48,708 nucleotides of DNA from Intrasporangium calvum (GTDB lineage Bacteria > Actinomycetota > Actinomycetes > Actinomycetales > Dermatophilaceae). The DNA is taken from assembly GCF_028446585.1 (NCBI RefSeq), contig NZ_JAPFQL010000039.1, forward strand, positions 1-48,708, read 5' to 3'. A program made the position numbers and the translations under genes. Shown one piece after another: positions 25,451-33,330 of the stretch (its first letter is position 1; each line of letters starts with the position of its first letter). The notes under the pieces were generated by a model, which worked only from the letters and a program-made list of their open reading frames with translations, searched no databases and had not been told where the DNA came from.

Positions 25451-26193
25451 GACCTCGTGCCTCTCACCAGCGGATTGTGGGCCAACCGTGCCGGGACGCC
25501 GACCACCGTGCAGCCGGCGGCGACGAAACGAGTGACCACCGCGCCCGCACCCACCACCGCGCCCTGAGCCACCTCGACCCCGGGCAGCACACGGGCGCCG
25601 GACCCGACGAAGACCCCGTCGCCGACTCGGGCTGCCCCGAGGAGCACCGCGCCCGGTGCCACGTGCACGCCCTCCCCCACGACACAGTCGTGCTCGACGA
25701 TGGCACCGGTGTTGATGATCGCCCCGGTCCCGACCCGCGAGCCCGGCCCCACATGGGCGTGCTCCAGCACCACGGCGCCGGCGCCGAGCTCCGCCCCGGC
25801 AGCCACGGTCGCGGTCGCCGCGACGACGGGCGGCGTCACGTCGAGCACCGTCCCCGGGGAGGACGCGGTTGCTCCGGTTCGAGCCAGCTGGGCGGCCGTT
25901 CGCACCCGCCCCAGCACGGCCAGCCGGGCATCGGACGCGCCGATCGCGACGACCGCACGCAGTTCGTCAGCCACGACCCGATCGATGGCGTCCACCTCGT
26001 CAGCGAGCACGTCCACGTGCCACGTCCGGCCCCCTGCATCGCCGACGACGGCCACGACCGGCTCCCCCAACCGTTCGAGCACGTCGACGACCGAGCGCGC
26101 ATGCCCTCCGGCGCCGAAGACCACCCAACCCGCCCCGCGCCCCGGCGACGACGCACCGGGAGCGAGCCCAGCGGCATACGGCGGCTCAGACAT
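25447..26193 (-). CDS. legH: LegH/PglD-type sugar N-acetyltransferase
   Basis: Protein of 248 residues with an N-terminal nucleotide-sugar domain (VVFGAGGHARSVVDVLERLG, about 24-43) and a left-handed beta-helix of hexapeptide repeats (about 115-230, e.g. AHVGPGSRVGTGAIINTGAIVEHDCVVGEGVHVAPGAVLLG). The His of VEHD is the expected catalytic base. It should acetylate the C4 amino group formed by LegC. The first 20 residues (MSEPPYAAGLAPGASSPGRG) are not conserved and come from an iterated-repeat copy at 26160-26182. The ATG overlaps the upstream gene's end by 8 nt. Conserved protein begins only at about residue 21. Confidence 0.88.
   Translation of the reverse strand: MSEPPYAAGLAPGASSPGRGAGWVVFGAGGHARSVVDVLERLGEPVVAVVGDAGGRTWHVDVLADEVDAIDRVVADELRAVVAIGASDARLAVLGRVRTAAQLARTGATASSPGTVLDVTPPVVAATATVAAGAELGAGAVVLEHAHVGPGSRVGTGAIINTGAIVEHDCVVGEGVHVAPGAVLLGAARVGDGVFVGSGARVLPGVEVAQGAVVGAGAVVTRFVAAGCTVVGVPARLAHNPLVRGTRS
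26163..26182 (-). repeat. iterated repeat, copy 7 (full 20-bp form)
   Basis: Reverse complement of the full form, at the legH N-terminus, read P-Y-A-A-G-L-A. Confidence 0.88.
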
Positions 26194-27601
26194 GGGGACC
26201 GCCCAGCGTGCCCGCGGCCTCGGCGAAGGCGTCGCCGATGCGGCGGATGTTGGACGGCTCCAGGACCGCCGGCACCCGCGGCGGGTCGAGCACGAGCCCT
26301 TCCCACGAGTTGCGGACGTAGGAGTGGACGAACCACTCGTCGATCTCGGCCTGCGTGGCACGCAGCGCCTCCCAGCCGCGCTCCGCGACGAAGTCAACGA
26401 GGTCGTCGGGCGTCGGCAACCGCCGCACGTTGCCGAGGCGGCTCCACGGCATCTCGGCGCCGGTGACCACCGGGAGGCCCAGCAGACCCGCCTCCAGGCC
26501 GACGGTGCCGGTGGCCGTCACCGTGAAGACGGCCTGCTTCATCAGCTCGCGCGAGTCGGCGAACGGGTCGATCGTCGCGATGTTGGGATGGACGTCGAAC
26601 TGGGGCCAGTAGTCCGGGTCACGACGCCACATGAAGTGCGCATGCTCCTTGACCGCGACGCCGATACCGAGCGGCGCGAGGGCATCGGCGAGCACGCGGG
26701 CCGTGTAGGCCTGGTCGCGCCACTCCTGTCCCATGACGTCGACACTCGACTCCGGCTGCACCTGCAGCGGCAGGAAGACGAAGCGCTCCGGCAGCGGGTC
26801 CCAGCGCCGCGTCCGGTACTCACGCAGGTTGAGGCGCGCCTTGACCGGGTTGAGCCACGGCAGGCGGGCGTAGTCGCTCGGCTTCGGCAGCTGCAGGTTG
26901 GCGCCGCGGTCCACGGCGAACTCGCGCACCCGGTCGGTGGCGAGCCGCCAGATCTCCTGGCCCGACTCGACCTTGAGGTTTCGCGCGTAGCCCATCGGCC
27001 GGCCGTGCTCGGTCCGCCACTCGTCGATGAAGCGCCTGCCCGCGTCGAGGGCGCTCACGTCCTCGACGGGACGCTCGAAGAGGGTGATCCCCTGCGGCGC
27101 GCCGATCAGCCCGAAGCGGTCGGACGGCAGCCGGATCCCGCGTGGCCAGGTCGCCAGGCCGCCGTGGTGGGTGACGAGCCCGGCCGTGAGCAGCTCGGAC
27201 GTGACCGTGAACTCGGTCAGCGCCAGGATCGGCCCTCGACCGGCAACGGCCTGCTCGAGGTGCTCCGCGGCGAGGTTGAGGAAGTTCATCGCGGTGTCGA
27301 CGCGGTTGCGCCGCAGGGCGCGCTCCGAGACGAGCAGGTCGAGCACGTCGAGCCCGACGCCCGCGCAGGCCCGCTTGAGCGCGGCGTGCGGCGCGAGCCC
27401 GGTCACGACGTTGGCCTTGCGGGCCTCCGCGTAGGGCAGCCGGACCGTCGTGGCGAGCGGCGCGTGCCGTTTCACCCAGGCGAGGTTGGCGTCGGTGCGC
27501 ACGACGAGGATGAGGTCCTTCGTCTCGAACCCCGCGTGGACGAGGGCGGGCACGAGCAGGTCGTCGTAGCCGAGCCCCATGTGGACCAGCGGTGTCACCA
27601 C
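26186..27601 (-). CDS. Capsule-type glycosyltransferase, candidate nonulosonate transferase
   Basis: Soluble protein of 471 residues with a double Rossmann layout. It has similarity to capsule polysaccharide/Kdo-transferase-type proteins: FVFLPLQVQPESSVDVMGQEWRDQAYTARVLADALAPLGIGVAVKEHAHF in the middle, then VTATGTVGLEAGLLGLPVVTGAEMPWSRLGNVRRLPTPDDLVDFVAE. The second matches the T-G-T-x-x-x-E-A donor-site loop of this fold. Such enzymes use CMP-activated sugars, and it lies inside a CMP-nonulosonate operon, so transfer of the legionaminate product is a reasonable inference. The start is the first of two GTGs (27599-27601); a second lies directly after it. It overlaps legH by 8 nt. Confidence 0.7.
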   Translation of the reverse strand: MVTPLVHMGLGYDDLLVPALVHAGFETKDLILVVRTDANLAWVKRHAPLATTVRLPYAEARKANVVTGLAPHAALKRACAGVGLDVLDLLVSERALRRNRVDTAMNFLNLAAEHLEQAVAGRGPILALTEFTVTSELLTAGLVTHHGGLATWPRGIRLPSDRFGLIGAPQGITLFERPVEDVSALDAGRRFIDEWRTEHGRPMGYARNLKVESGQEIWRLATDRVREFAVDRGANLQLPKPSDYARLPWLNPVKARLNLREYRTRRWDPLPERFVFLPLQVQPESSVDVMGQEWRDQAYTARVLADALAPLGIGVAVKEHAHFMWRRDPDYWPQFDVHPNIATIDPFADSRELMKQAVFTVTATGTVGLEAGLLGLPVVTGAEMPWSRLGNVRRLPTPDDLVDFVAERGWEALRATQAEIDEWFVHSYVRNSWEGLVLDPPRVPAVLEPSNIRRIGDAFAEAAGTLGGPHV

Positions 27602-27706
27602 GAAGGCGTGCTCCTCAGCTTTTCGTCATTCATGCCGTATGCCGCTGGGCTCGCTCGCGCGCGGGCGTGACGTCAGCGGGTGGCTGGGTTTCCGGCCGTC
27701 GACATC
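27602..27706. other. 105-bp intra-operon gap with an iterated-repeat copy
   Basis: Between the flippase stop and the capsule-type transferase start. It holds a 20-bp repeat copy (27634-27653), then an alternating GCTCGCTCGCGCGCG run. I see no independent promoter. Confidence 0.5.
27634..27653 (+). repeat. iterated repeat, copy 8 (full 20-bp form)
   Basis: Intergenic between the flippase and the capsule-type transferase. Confidence 0.88.
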
Positions 27707-29128
27707 CTAGCCGCGCAGGCTCCGCAGGACGCGGGGCGCGAGGACCAAGGCGGTCACGGCGAGCGCACCAGTGAGGACGAGCCGGGTGACGGTGCCGGCG
27801 CCCTCGGCCGGGATGAACGCCGCCGCTGCAGAGAGCGCGGCCGTCGTCCCCGCGGCCGCCCAGAGCGAGCCGGGCAGCCGCAGGGCGGTCAGCTGCCGGG
27901 CTGCGAGCACGGTCAGGACCATCAGCGCGACGTAGCCGGCCACCTTGGCCACGGCCACGCCGGCGAGCCCGAGCGGCTGGGCCAGCAGGACTGCCAGGAC
28001 CGCCAGCACGACCACGCCCACCAGGGCCGCGGTCGCCAGCCGGGCGGTGCGCTCGTGGTCGAGCACGGCGAGGGAGGCGGCCTGGTAGACCATGTAGGCG
28101 ATCGACACGATGGTGATCGCCGCGAGCGACGTCCACATCTCGCGCTGGGGGAAGTCTGGTGCCATGAGCCGGACCAGCCAGGGACCGAGCAGCGCCACGC
28201 CTGCAGCGCCGACACCCACGACGAGGACGAGAGCCGAGGCCGAGCGCGCCGTCCACGCCCAGCGCCGCTCCTGAGGATGCGACAGCACCAAGGGGCTCCA
28301 CGCGTTGAAGAGCGCGACAGCGAGGACGAAGGGCATGTTGGCCAGCTGGAGGGCGACCTGGTAGGCGCCGGCCTCCGCCTGGCCGAGGAGCCGGTTGACG
28401 AGCAGGACGTCGCCCATGAGCAGGGCCAGCATGGCCACGGCGTGCGGCAGGAGCGGCGCCGCCAGACGGACGCCGGCCCGGGTGCGCTCGCGGGCGGCGG
28501 TCGGCAGGAGGGGCCGGCCGATGGCGATGGCGGCGACGGCCGCAAGGACCAGAGCAGCGGTGTAGGCGGTCAAGTAGGTCCGGCCCGCGCGGTCTCCTTG
28601 GGCTGCCAGCAGACCGGCAAGGTGCGCGACGACCGTGGCGACGATCGCCAGGGTGAGGAACTCGAACGGCCGCAGCCGGGCCCGGGACAGGGACTGTCCC
28701 GCCACGACCGCGGTGAGCGCGCCGGACGCCACGACCACCAGGGCCCACTCCGCGAAGTCGACGCGCCCGGCGGCGGCCAGCAGCGCACCGAGCGCCAGCC
28801 CCACGACGGCGACGCCGGCGGCGAGCAGGGTCATGGTGCCCGCGAGTGCCCGTCCTGCGACGGGGCCGTCCGGCCCGCGGTGGTACTCGCGGAGGATCAC
28901 CTGCGGCAGGCCCGCGGCAGCGATCGTGCCGACCATCTGGATGATGACCAGGGCCGTGGCGACCTTGCCGTACTCCGCGTCCCCGAGCAGCCGGGTCGCG
29001 AAAGGCAGGATGAGCAGGATGCCGAGCCCCTGCAGGGCCGTGCCGACCAGGTAGACGACCGAGTGCCCGACCAGTGGAGAGCCGCTGCGCCCACTCGGCG
29101 CGGTGGTGGCCTCTGGCTCGGTCGTCAC
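27707..29128 (-). CDS. Wzx-type polysaccharide flippase
   Basis: MATE/MVF-superfamily membrane protein of 473 residues with about 12-14 transmembrane helices spanning residues 20-465. It has the O-antigen transporter pattern: LVGHSVVYLVGTALQGLGILLILPFATRLLGDAEYGKVATALVIIQM at the N-terminus, GDVLLVNRLLGQAEAGAYQVALQLANMPFVLAVALFNAWSPLVLS in the middle. It probably flips the lipid-linked nonulosonate glycan across the membrane. GTG 29128 was chosen because TACGGT lies 6 nt upstream; the longer open frame overlaps the divergent gene. It is the first gene of the leftward operon, separated from the next by 105 bp with an iterated-repeat copy. Confidence 0.85.
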   Translation of the reverse strand: MTTEPEATTAPSGRSGSPLVGHSVVYLVGTALQGLGILLILPFATRLLGDAEYGKVATALVIIQMVGTIAAAGLPQVILREYHRGPDGPVAGRALAGTMTLLAAGVAVVGLALGALLAAAGRVDFAEWALVVVASGALTAVVAGQSLSRARLRPFEFLTLAIVATVVAHLAGLLAAQGDRAGRTYLTAYTAALVLAAVAAIAIGRPLLPTAARERTRAGVRLAAPLLPHAVAMLALLMGDVLLVNRLLGQAEAGAYQVALQLANMPFVLAVALFNAWSPLVLSHPQERRWAWTARSASALVLVVGVGAAGVALLGPWLVRLMAPDFPQREMWTSLAAITIVSIAYMVYQAASLAVLDHERTARLATAALVGVVVLAVLAVLLAQPLGLAGVAVAKVAGYVALMVLTVLAARQLTALRLPGSLWAAAGTTAALSAAAAFIPAEGAGTVTRLVLTGALAVTALVLAPRVLRSLRG

Positions 29129-29134
29129 AGTGCG

Positions 29135-29140
29135 ACCGTA
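29135..29140 (-). promoter_or_regulatory. -10 hexamer of a leaderless promoter for the leftward nonulosonate operon
   Basis: TACGGT on the minus strand with 6 nt to the GTG at 29128. The divergent gap to the rightward operon is only 55 bp. Confidence 0.5.
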
Positions 29141-29183
29141 CCGGCCCCGGCGCCCAACGACCGATGCGTGAGAGGGTGCTGTC

Positions 29184-30236
29184 GTGTCCGACCTCCGCGC
29201 CGAGTCCCGCGTCATCGACGGTGGTCCTGTCGTCGCCCGGGTCGTCGTCCGAGGTGGCGGGTCGATCGGGGCGCGGCACGCTCGGGTGTTCGGGCAGCTC
29301 GGGGCGGACGTCGCCCTCTGGCCGGTCCGCCCGCGCCCCGCCTCCTCCACCTCGAGTGGCCCCGGTGTCCACACCCCCGCCCACTCGAGTGGCCCCGGTG
29401 TCCACACCCTCGACGACTCCGCCGGGCCGGCCGCGCTGGCCGCGGCCGACCTCGTCGTCGTCGCCACCGACACCGGTCGCCACGTCGCGGACGCCGTCGC
29501 CGCGCTCGATGCCGGGGCAGCCCGCGTCCTGCTCGAGAAGCCGGCCGCGCCGAGCCGCGCCGCCGCCGAGCCGCTCGCCGACCACCCCCGCGCCGGCGAC
29601 GTGTGGATCGCGGCGCCACTGCGGGCCCACGAGGCGTTCCGGCACCTGCTCACCCACCTGCCCGAGATCGGCCGGCCCCTCTTCGCCCACGTCCGGTGCC
29701 AGTCCTGGCTGCCGGACTGGCGACCGGACCGCGACTACCGGCAGTCCTACTCGGCCCGCCCCGACGAGGGCGGGGTCCTGCGCGACCTCGTGCACGAGCT
29801 CGACTACGCGGAGGTCCTGCTCGGCCGTCCCACCCTGCTCGGGGCCCGCCTCGAGCACACGGGACCGCTCGACATGGAGGCCGAGCAGGCAGCGACGCTG
29901 CTCTGGCACACCGACGTCGCGACCGTCACGTGCCGCCTCGACTACGTCACCCGGCCGACGACCCGCGGCGTCACGCTCCACGGCCCGCACGGCTCGCTCG
30001 AGTGGGACCTGACCACGGCAACCGTGACCCGGCGAGATGCCGATGGCGCCGCCACGACGGAGGCCTTCCCCGTCGACCTCGACCGCGACACCGTGATGGC
30101 GACGCAGGCCCACGCGGCACTCGAGCTCACGCCGGGCGCGGACCGAGCCCAGCGGCATACGGCCGGGGCTCCCGCCACCCTGACGGAAGGGCTGGCGACG
30201 CTGGAACTGTGCGACCAGGCAAGGACGATCTCATGA
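29184..30236 (+). CDS. Gfo/Idh/MocA family sugar dehydrogenase
   Basis: NAD(P)-dependent dehydrogenase of 350 residues. VVRGGGSIGARHARVFGQLG (about 21-40) is the Rossmann dinucleotide loop; ARVLLEKPAAPSRAAAEPLA holds the EKP motif (about 115), and GGVLRDLVHELDYAEVLLG the catalytic-site His region. Unusual is an insertion after the second beta strand: an 11-residue unit (SSGPGVHTPAH, then SSGPGVHTLDD) duplicated in tandem, about 55-78. Near the C-terminus D-R-A-Q-R-H-T-A is encoded by an iterated-repeat copy. A homologous type of gene is found in PtmB-containing clusters, but its step is not settled. GTG start with GAGAGGG upstream; stop overlaps legF. Confidence 0.8.
   Translation: MSDLRAESRVIDGGPVVARVVVRGGGSIGARHARVFGQLGADVALWPVRPRPASSTSSGPGVHTPAHSSGPGVHTLDDSAGPAALAAADLVVVATDTGRHVADAVAALDAGAARVLLEKPAAPSRAAAEPLADHPRAGDVWIAAPLRAHEAFRHLLTHLPEIGRPLFAHVRCQSWLPDWRPDRDYRQSYSARPDEGGVLRDLVHELDYAEVLLGRPTLLGARLEHTGPLDMEAEQAATLLWHTDVATVTCRLDYVTRPTTRGVTLHGPHGSLEWDLTTATVTRRDADGAATTEAFPVDLDRDTVMATQAHAALELTPGADRAQRHTAGAPATLTEGLATLELCDQARTIS
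29351..29409 (+). repeat. 33-bp-period tandem duplication inside the Gfo/Idh gene
   Basis: Two identical 26-bp units (29351-29376 and 29384-29409) both begin CTCGAGTGGCCCC. They are in frame, giving S-S-G-P-G-V-H-T twice. Each unit contains GGTGTCCACACC, a near-perfect inverted repeat. Confidence 0.85.
30144..30163 (-). repeat. iterated repeat, copy 9 (full 20-bp form)
   Basis: Within the Gfo/Idh gene, read R-A-Q-R-H-T-A, a different frame from copies 5 and 7. Confidence 0.88.
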
Positions 30237-30979
30237 GCCCACCCCGGATCCTCGCAGTCATACCGGCTCGCGGCGGCTCAAAAGGCCTGCCGGGCAAGAA
30301 CATTCGCCCACTCGCCGGACTGCCACTCATTGCCCACAGCATCCGCGCCGCGGCCCTGACGCCCGAGGTGACGCGCTGCATCGTGTCCACCGACTCCGCC
30401 GAGATCGCCGCCGTCGCCCGTGACGCCGGCGGCGAAGCGCCGTTCCTGCGCCCCGCTGAGCTGGCTCGCGACGACACGCCCATGGCCCCCGTCGTGCGCC
30501 ACGCGCTGGAGTGGTGCGAGCGCGACGAGGGGCAGTCGTATGCCGCTGTGCTCCTTCTCGACCCCACCTCCCCCGCGCGCGTCCCCCAGCAGCTCGCCTC
30601 CGCGGCCGCCCGGCTCTTCGCCGACGATGACCTCGACGGCGTCATCTCCGTGTCCGAGCCGACGTTCAACCCGGTGTGGGTGGGAGTGCGGACCGGCTCA
30701 GCGCCGAGTGGCGCCCTCGAGCGCTACTTCGAGGCGGGCACCGGGGTCACTCGTCGGCAGGACACCGAGCGCTTCCTGCGCATCAACGGCAACTTCTACC
30801 TGTGGCGCGCGGACTTCGTGCGGCGGCTCGAGGCGTCGTGGTTCGACGAGGGACGCCACGCCGGGGCCGAGATCCCCGAGTCACAGGCCTTCTCCATCGA
30901 TGACGAATACGAGTTCCGCCTCATCGAGGCCCTCGTCGCCGCGCGGATCATCACCCTCCCCTGGCTCGAAAGGAGCTAG
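30233..30979 (+). CDS. legF: LegF/NeuA-type CMP-nonulosonate cytidylyltransferase
   Basis: Protein of 248 residues that activates the nonulosonic acid with CTP. The signature ILAVIPARGGSKGLPGKNIRPLAGLPLIAHSI is at residues about 5-36. Further on are CIVSTDSAEIAAVARDAGGEAPFLRPAELARDDTP, LLLDPTSPARVPQQL and the C-terminal SQAFSIDDEYEFRLIEALV, whose Asp pair binds the metal. The ATG at 30233 overlaps the upstream stop (ATGA). An iterated 10-mer copy lies within it, read S-Y-A-A. It completes the CMP-legionaminate pathway, though encoded on the opposite strand from LegB/C/G/H/I. Confidence 0.92.
   Translation: MSPPRILAVIPARGGSKGLPGKNIRPLAGLPLIAHSIRAAALTPEVTRCIVSTDSAEIAAVARDAGGEAPFLRPAELARDDTPMAPVVRHALEWCERDEGQSYAAVLLLDPTSPARVPQQLASAAARLFADDDLDGVISVSEPTFNPVWVGVRTGSAPSGALERYFEAGTGVTRRQDTERFLRINGNFYLWRADFVRRLEASWFDEGRHAGAEIPESQAFSIDDEYEFRLIEALVAARIITLPWLERS
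30538..30547 (+). repeat. iterated 10-mer, copy 10
   Basis: In legF, read S-Y-A-A. Confidence 0.8.
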
Positions 30980-30982
30980 CCA

Positions 30983-31768
30983 ATGCCCACGCACGAGGGA
31001 GACCTCAGCGGCCGCACCGCGGTCGTCACGGGCGGCGCCGGACCGCTGGGCTCGGTCCTGTCCGCCGCGCTCGCCGACGCCGGCGCGCGCGTCGTGGTCG
31101 TCGACCTCGACGAGCAGGCCTGCGCCACCACCGCACGCTCGCTGACCGGATCCGGACACGAGTCCATCGCAGCGAACCTTCTGGAGGCCCGGGGGATCCG
31201 GGACGTCGTCACGGCCATCGAACGGCTCGGAGCCTGCGACATCCTGGTCAACAACGCCGCCTTCACCGGCACGTCGGGAGTGCCCGGCTTCGCGGTTCCG
31301 TTCGACGAGCAGACCGACGAGGCCTTCACCATGGCGCTCGCCCTCAACCTCACCGCGCCGTTCTCGCTGACCCGGCAGCTCGCCCACCTGCTTCGAGCCA
31401 GCGGCCGCGGCAGCGTCATCAACGTCTCGAGCATCTACGGCCTCGTCGGGCCCAACATGGGCCTCTACGAGGGGACGCGGATGGGCAACCCCGCCGCCTA
31501 TGCCGCGTCCAAGGGTGGGCTCGCCCAGCTGACCCGCTATCTCGCGACCGTCCTGGCCCCGGACATCCGGGTCAACGCGTTCGCTCCCGGTGGCATCGCC
31601 CGCGGCCAGGATGACGCGTTCGTCGAGCGGTACGAGCGGCTGACCCCGCTCGGCCGGATGGCGACCGAGGGGGACTTCCGCGGCGTCGTGGCGTGGCTCG
31701 CGTCCGACGCCGCCGCCTACGTCACCGGTCAGGTCATCGCCGTCGACGGCGGCTGGACCGCCTGGTAG
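30983..31768 (+). CDS. Short-chain dehydrogenase/reductase (PtmA-like)
   Basis: Classical SDR of 261 residues: TAVVTGGAGPLGSVLSAALADAG (TGxxxGxG cofactor loop, about 12-34), LVNNAAF (NNA motif), INVSSIYG with the catalytic Ser, and AAYAASKGGLAQLTRYLA with the YxxxK pair. The C-terminal YVTGQVIAVDGGWTAW is standard. In Campylobacter legionaminate clusters PtmA is an SDR of similar length acting early in the pathway, and the position after legF fits that. The exact reaction is not proven. AAAGGAG lies 8 nt before the ATG, 3 bp after the legF stop. Confidence 0.85.
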   Translation: MPTHEGDLSGRTAVVTGGAGPLGSVLSAALADAGARVVVVDLDEQACATTARSLTGSGHESIAANLLEARGIRDVVTAIERLGACDILVNNAAFTGTSGVPGFAVPFDEQTDEAFTMALALNLTAPFSLTRQLAHLLRASGRGSVINVSSIYGLVGPNMGLYEGTRMGNPAAYAASKGGLAQLTRYLATVLAPDIRVNAFAPGGIARGQDDAFVERYERLTPLGRMATEGDFRGVVAWLASDAAAYVTGQVIAVDGGWTAW

Positions 31769-31780
31769 CCGCGCTGCGGC

Positions 31781-32809
31781 CTAGCTGCCCAGCTCCGGGG
31801 CGACAGCGCGCTCGAAGAGCTCGATGCCGGACCGGTCGTAGGCCGCCTCCTGGAAGTAGAGGATCCCGTAGCCCATCCCGCGGGTCTGCATGTCCCGCAG
31901 CACCTCGATGACCCGATCCGGAGTGCCCACGGCCGGCTGCGTGCGCAGGTTGGCGATGTGCCGCTCGACGCGGTCCTCCGGGACCCCGCCCTTGCGCAGC
32001 AGCTCGCCGTGGAACCGCAGCCGGTCCTCGACCTCCGCGTCGGTCTCGCCGATGACGACGTTGAAGTTGCCGGTCCGCACGATCTCGTCGAAGTCCCGGC
32101 CCACGTCCTGGCAGTGGGCGGCGAGGATCTCGCTCTTGCGGGAGAACGTCTCGGCGTCGTCGTAGAAGTTGGTGTAGTCGGCGTAGCGGGCCGCGATCCG
32201 CAGGGTCACCTTCTCGCCACCGCCGGCGACCCAGATCGGGATGCCGTTGGCCTTCGAGCCCGGCAACGAGGTGCCCTGCAACGGTCGCGGGGCGCAGCGA
32301 GCGCCGTCGACCTGGTAGTACTTCCCGTCCAGCGTCGCCGTCCCGGTGGTCCACATGTCCCGGAAGATCCGTACTCCCTCGCGGAGCCGGCCGAGCCGGT
32401 CGCCGGCCGAGGGGAAGCCGTAGCCGTAGGCCCGCCACTCGTGCTCGTACCAACCGCCGCCGATGCCCATCTCCAGACGACCTCCGGAGATGACATCGAC
32501 CGTCGCCGCGACCTTGGCGAGGTAGGCGGGATTGCGGTAGCTCATGCAGGTGCACATCTGTCCGAGGCGGACCCGGCTGGTCGACACCGCGAAGGCGCTC
32601 ATCAGGGTCCAGGCCTCGTGGGTCGCCTCGTCCGACGGGATCGGCACCGTGTGGAAGTGGTCATAGACCCAGATCGACTCGAAGACGTCGCCGTCGTCGG
32701 CGTGCTTCGCCACCTCGGCCATCGCCTCCCAGTGACGTTCTGCCTCGATCCCGACGAGGTCCATCCGCCAGCCCTGCGGCACGAAGAGTCCGAGTCTCAT
32801 GACGGTCAT
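31781..32809 (-). CDS. LLM-class F420-dependent oxidoreductase
   Basis: Luciferase-like monooxygenase-fold enzyme of 342 residues. LGLFVPQGWRMDLVG at the N-terminus, YDHFHTVPIPSDEATHEAWTLMSAFAVSTSRVRLGQMCTCMSYRNPAYLAKVAATVDVISGGRLEMGIGGGW (about 50-121) and PIWVAGGGEKVTLRIAARYADYTNF are typical of the TIGR03560-type F420 branch. F420 rather than FMN is inferred from family. ATG 32809 is used; an in-frame ATG 9 nt downstream is an alternative. Its substrate is unknown. It converges with the SDR gene, with only 12 bp between the stops. Confidence 0.87.
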   Translation of the reverse strand: MTVMRLGLFVPQGWRMDLVGIEAERHWEAMAEVAKHADDGDVFESIWVYDHFHTVPIPSDEATHEAWTLMSAFAVSTSRVRLGQMCTCMSYRNPAYLAKVAATVDVISGGRLEMGIGGGWYEHEWRAYGYGFPSAGDRLGRLREGVRIFRDMWTTGTATLDGKYYQVDGARCAPRPLQGTSLPGSKANGIPIWVAGGGEKVTLRIAARYADYTNFYDDAETFSRKSEILAAHCQDVGRDFDEIVRTGNFNVVIGETDAEVEDRLRFHGELLRKGGVPEDRVERHIANLRTQPAVGTPDRVIEVLRDMQTRGMGYGILYFQEAAYDRSGIELFERAVAPELGS

Positions 32810-32871
32810 CCTGTCACGCCGTAGCCCGCCCCGAGCCGCTGTGGGGGTGGTCGGCGTGTGAGGATGAAGGC

Positions 32872-33330
32872 ATGCACCACAACGACCCGGCCGTCATCAG
32901 GGACCTGCTGCACACTCCGGCGACCTGGGCCGTCGTCGGGCTCGGCGACAACCCGGGCCGCACTGCCTACAGCGTCTCCCTCTGGCTCGCCCGGGAGCTG
33001 GGGATGAACCTCATCCCGGTCCACCCCAGTGCGGCCAAGGTCCATGGCTTCCAGGGCTACGCCCGCTTGGCCGATATCCCCGACGGCACGACCGTGCACG
33101 TCGCGAACTTCTACGTCAACAGCTCGCGGGTCGGGGCCTGCGTCGACGAGGCGATCGCCCAGAAGGAACGTCTCGGCATCGGAGCGCTCTGGCTCCAGCT
33201 CGGGGTCGTCGACGAGGAGGCAGCAGGCCGGGCCGTGGAGGCCGGCCTCCACGTCGTGATGGACACCTGTCCCAAGATCGAGTGGCCCCGCATCGTGCCC
33301 GGCGACGCTGCGGGTGCACTGTCTGGCTGA
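32872..33330 (+). CDS. CoA-binding domain protein (YccU-like)
   Basis: Rossmann-fold protein of 152 residues of the CoA_binding_2 family. TWAVVGLGDNPGRTAYSVSLWL (about 18-39) is the nucleotide loop, LIPVHPSAAKVHGFQGYARLADIP the second segment, and LWLQLGVVDEEAAGRAVEAGLHVVMDTCPKIEW the C-terminal signature (MDxCxKxE). Proteins of this family bind CoA; their physiological role is unclear. The ATG is preceded by GAGGATGAAGG. It is divergent from the LLM gene. Confidence 0.88.
   Translation: MHHNDPAVIRDLLHTPATWAVVGLGDNPGRTAYSVSLWLARELGMNLIPVHPSAAKVHGFQGYARLADIPDGTTVHVANFYVNSSRVGACVDEAIAQKERLGIGALWLQLGVVDEEAAGRAVEAGLHVVMDTCPKIEWPRIVPGDAAGALSG

Noticed and set aside
27680-30232. Upstream extension of the legF frame to about 1,099 codons
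   Set aside because: Overlaps the flippase antisense and the Gfo/Idh gene. Conserved protein starts at the ATG at 30233, which overlaps the previous stop.
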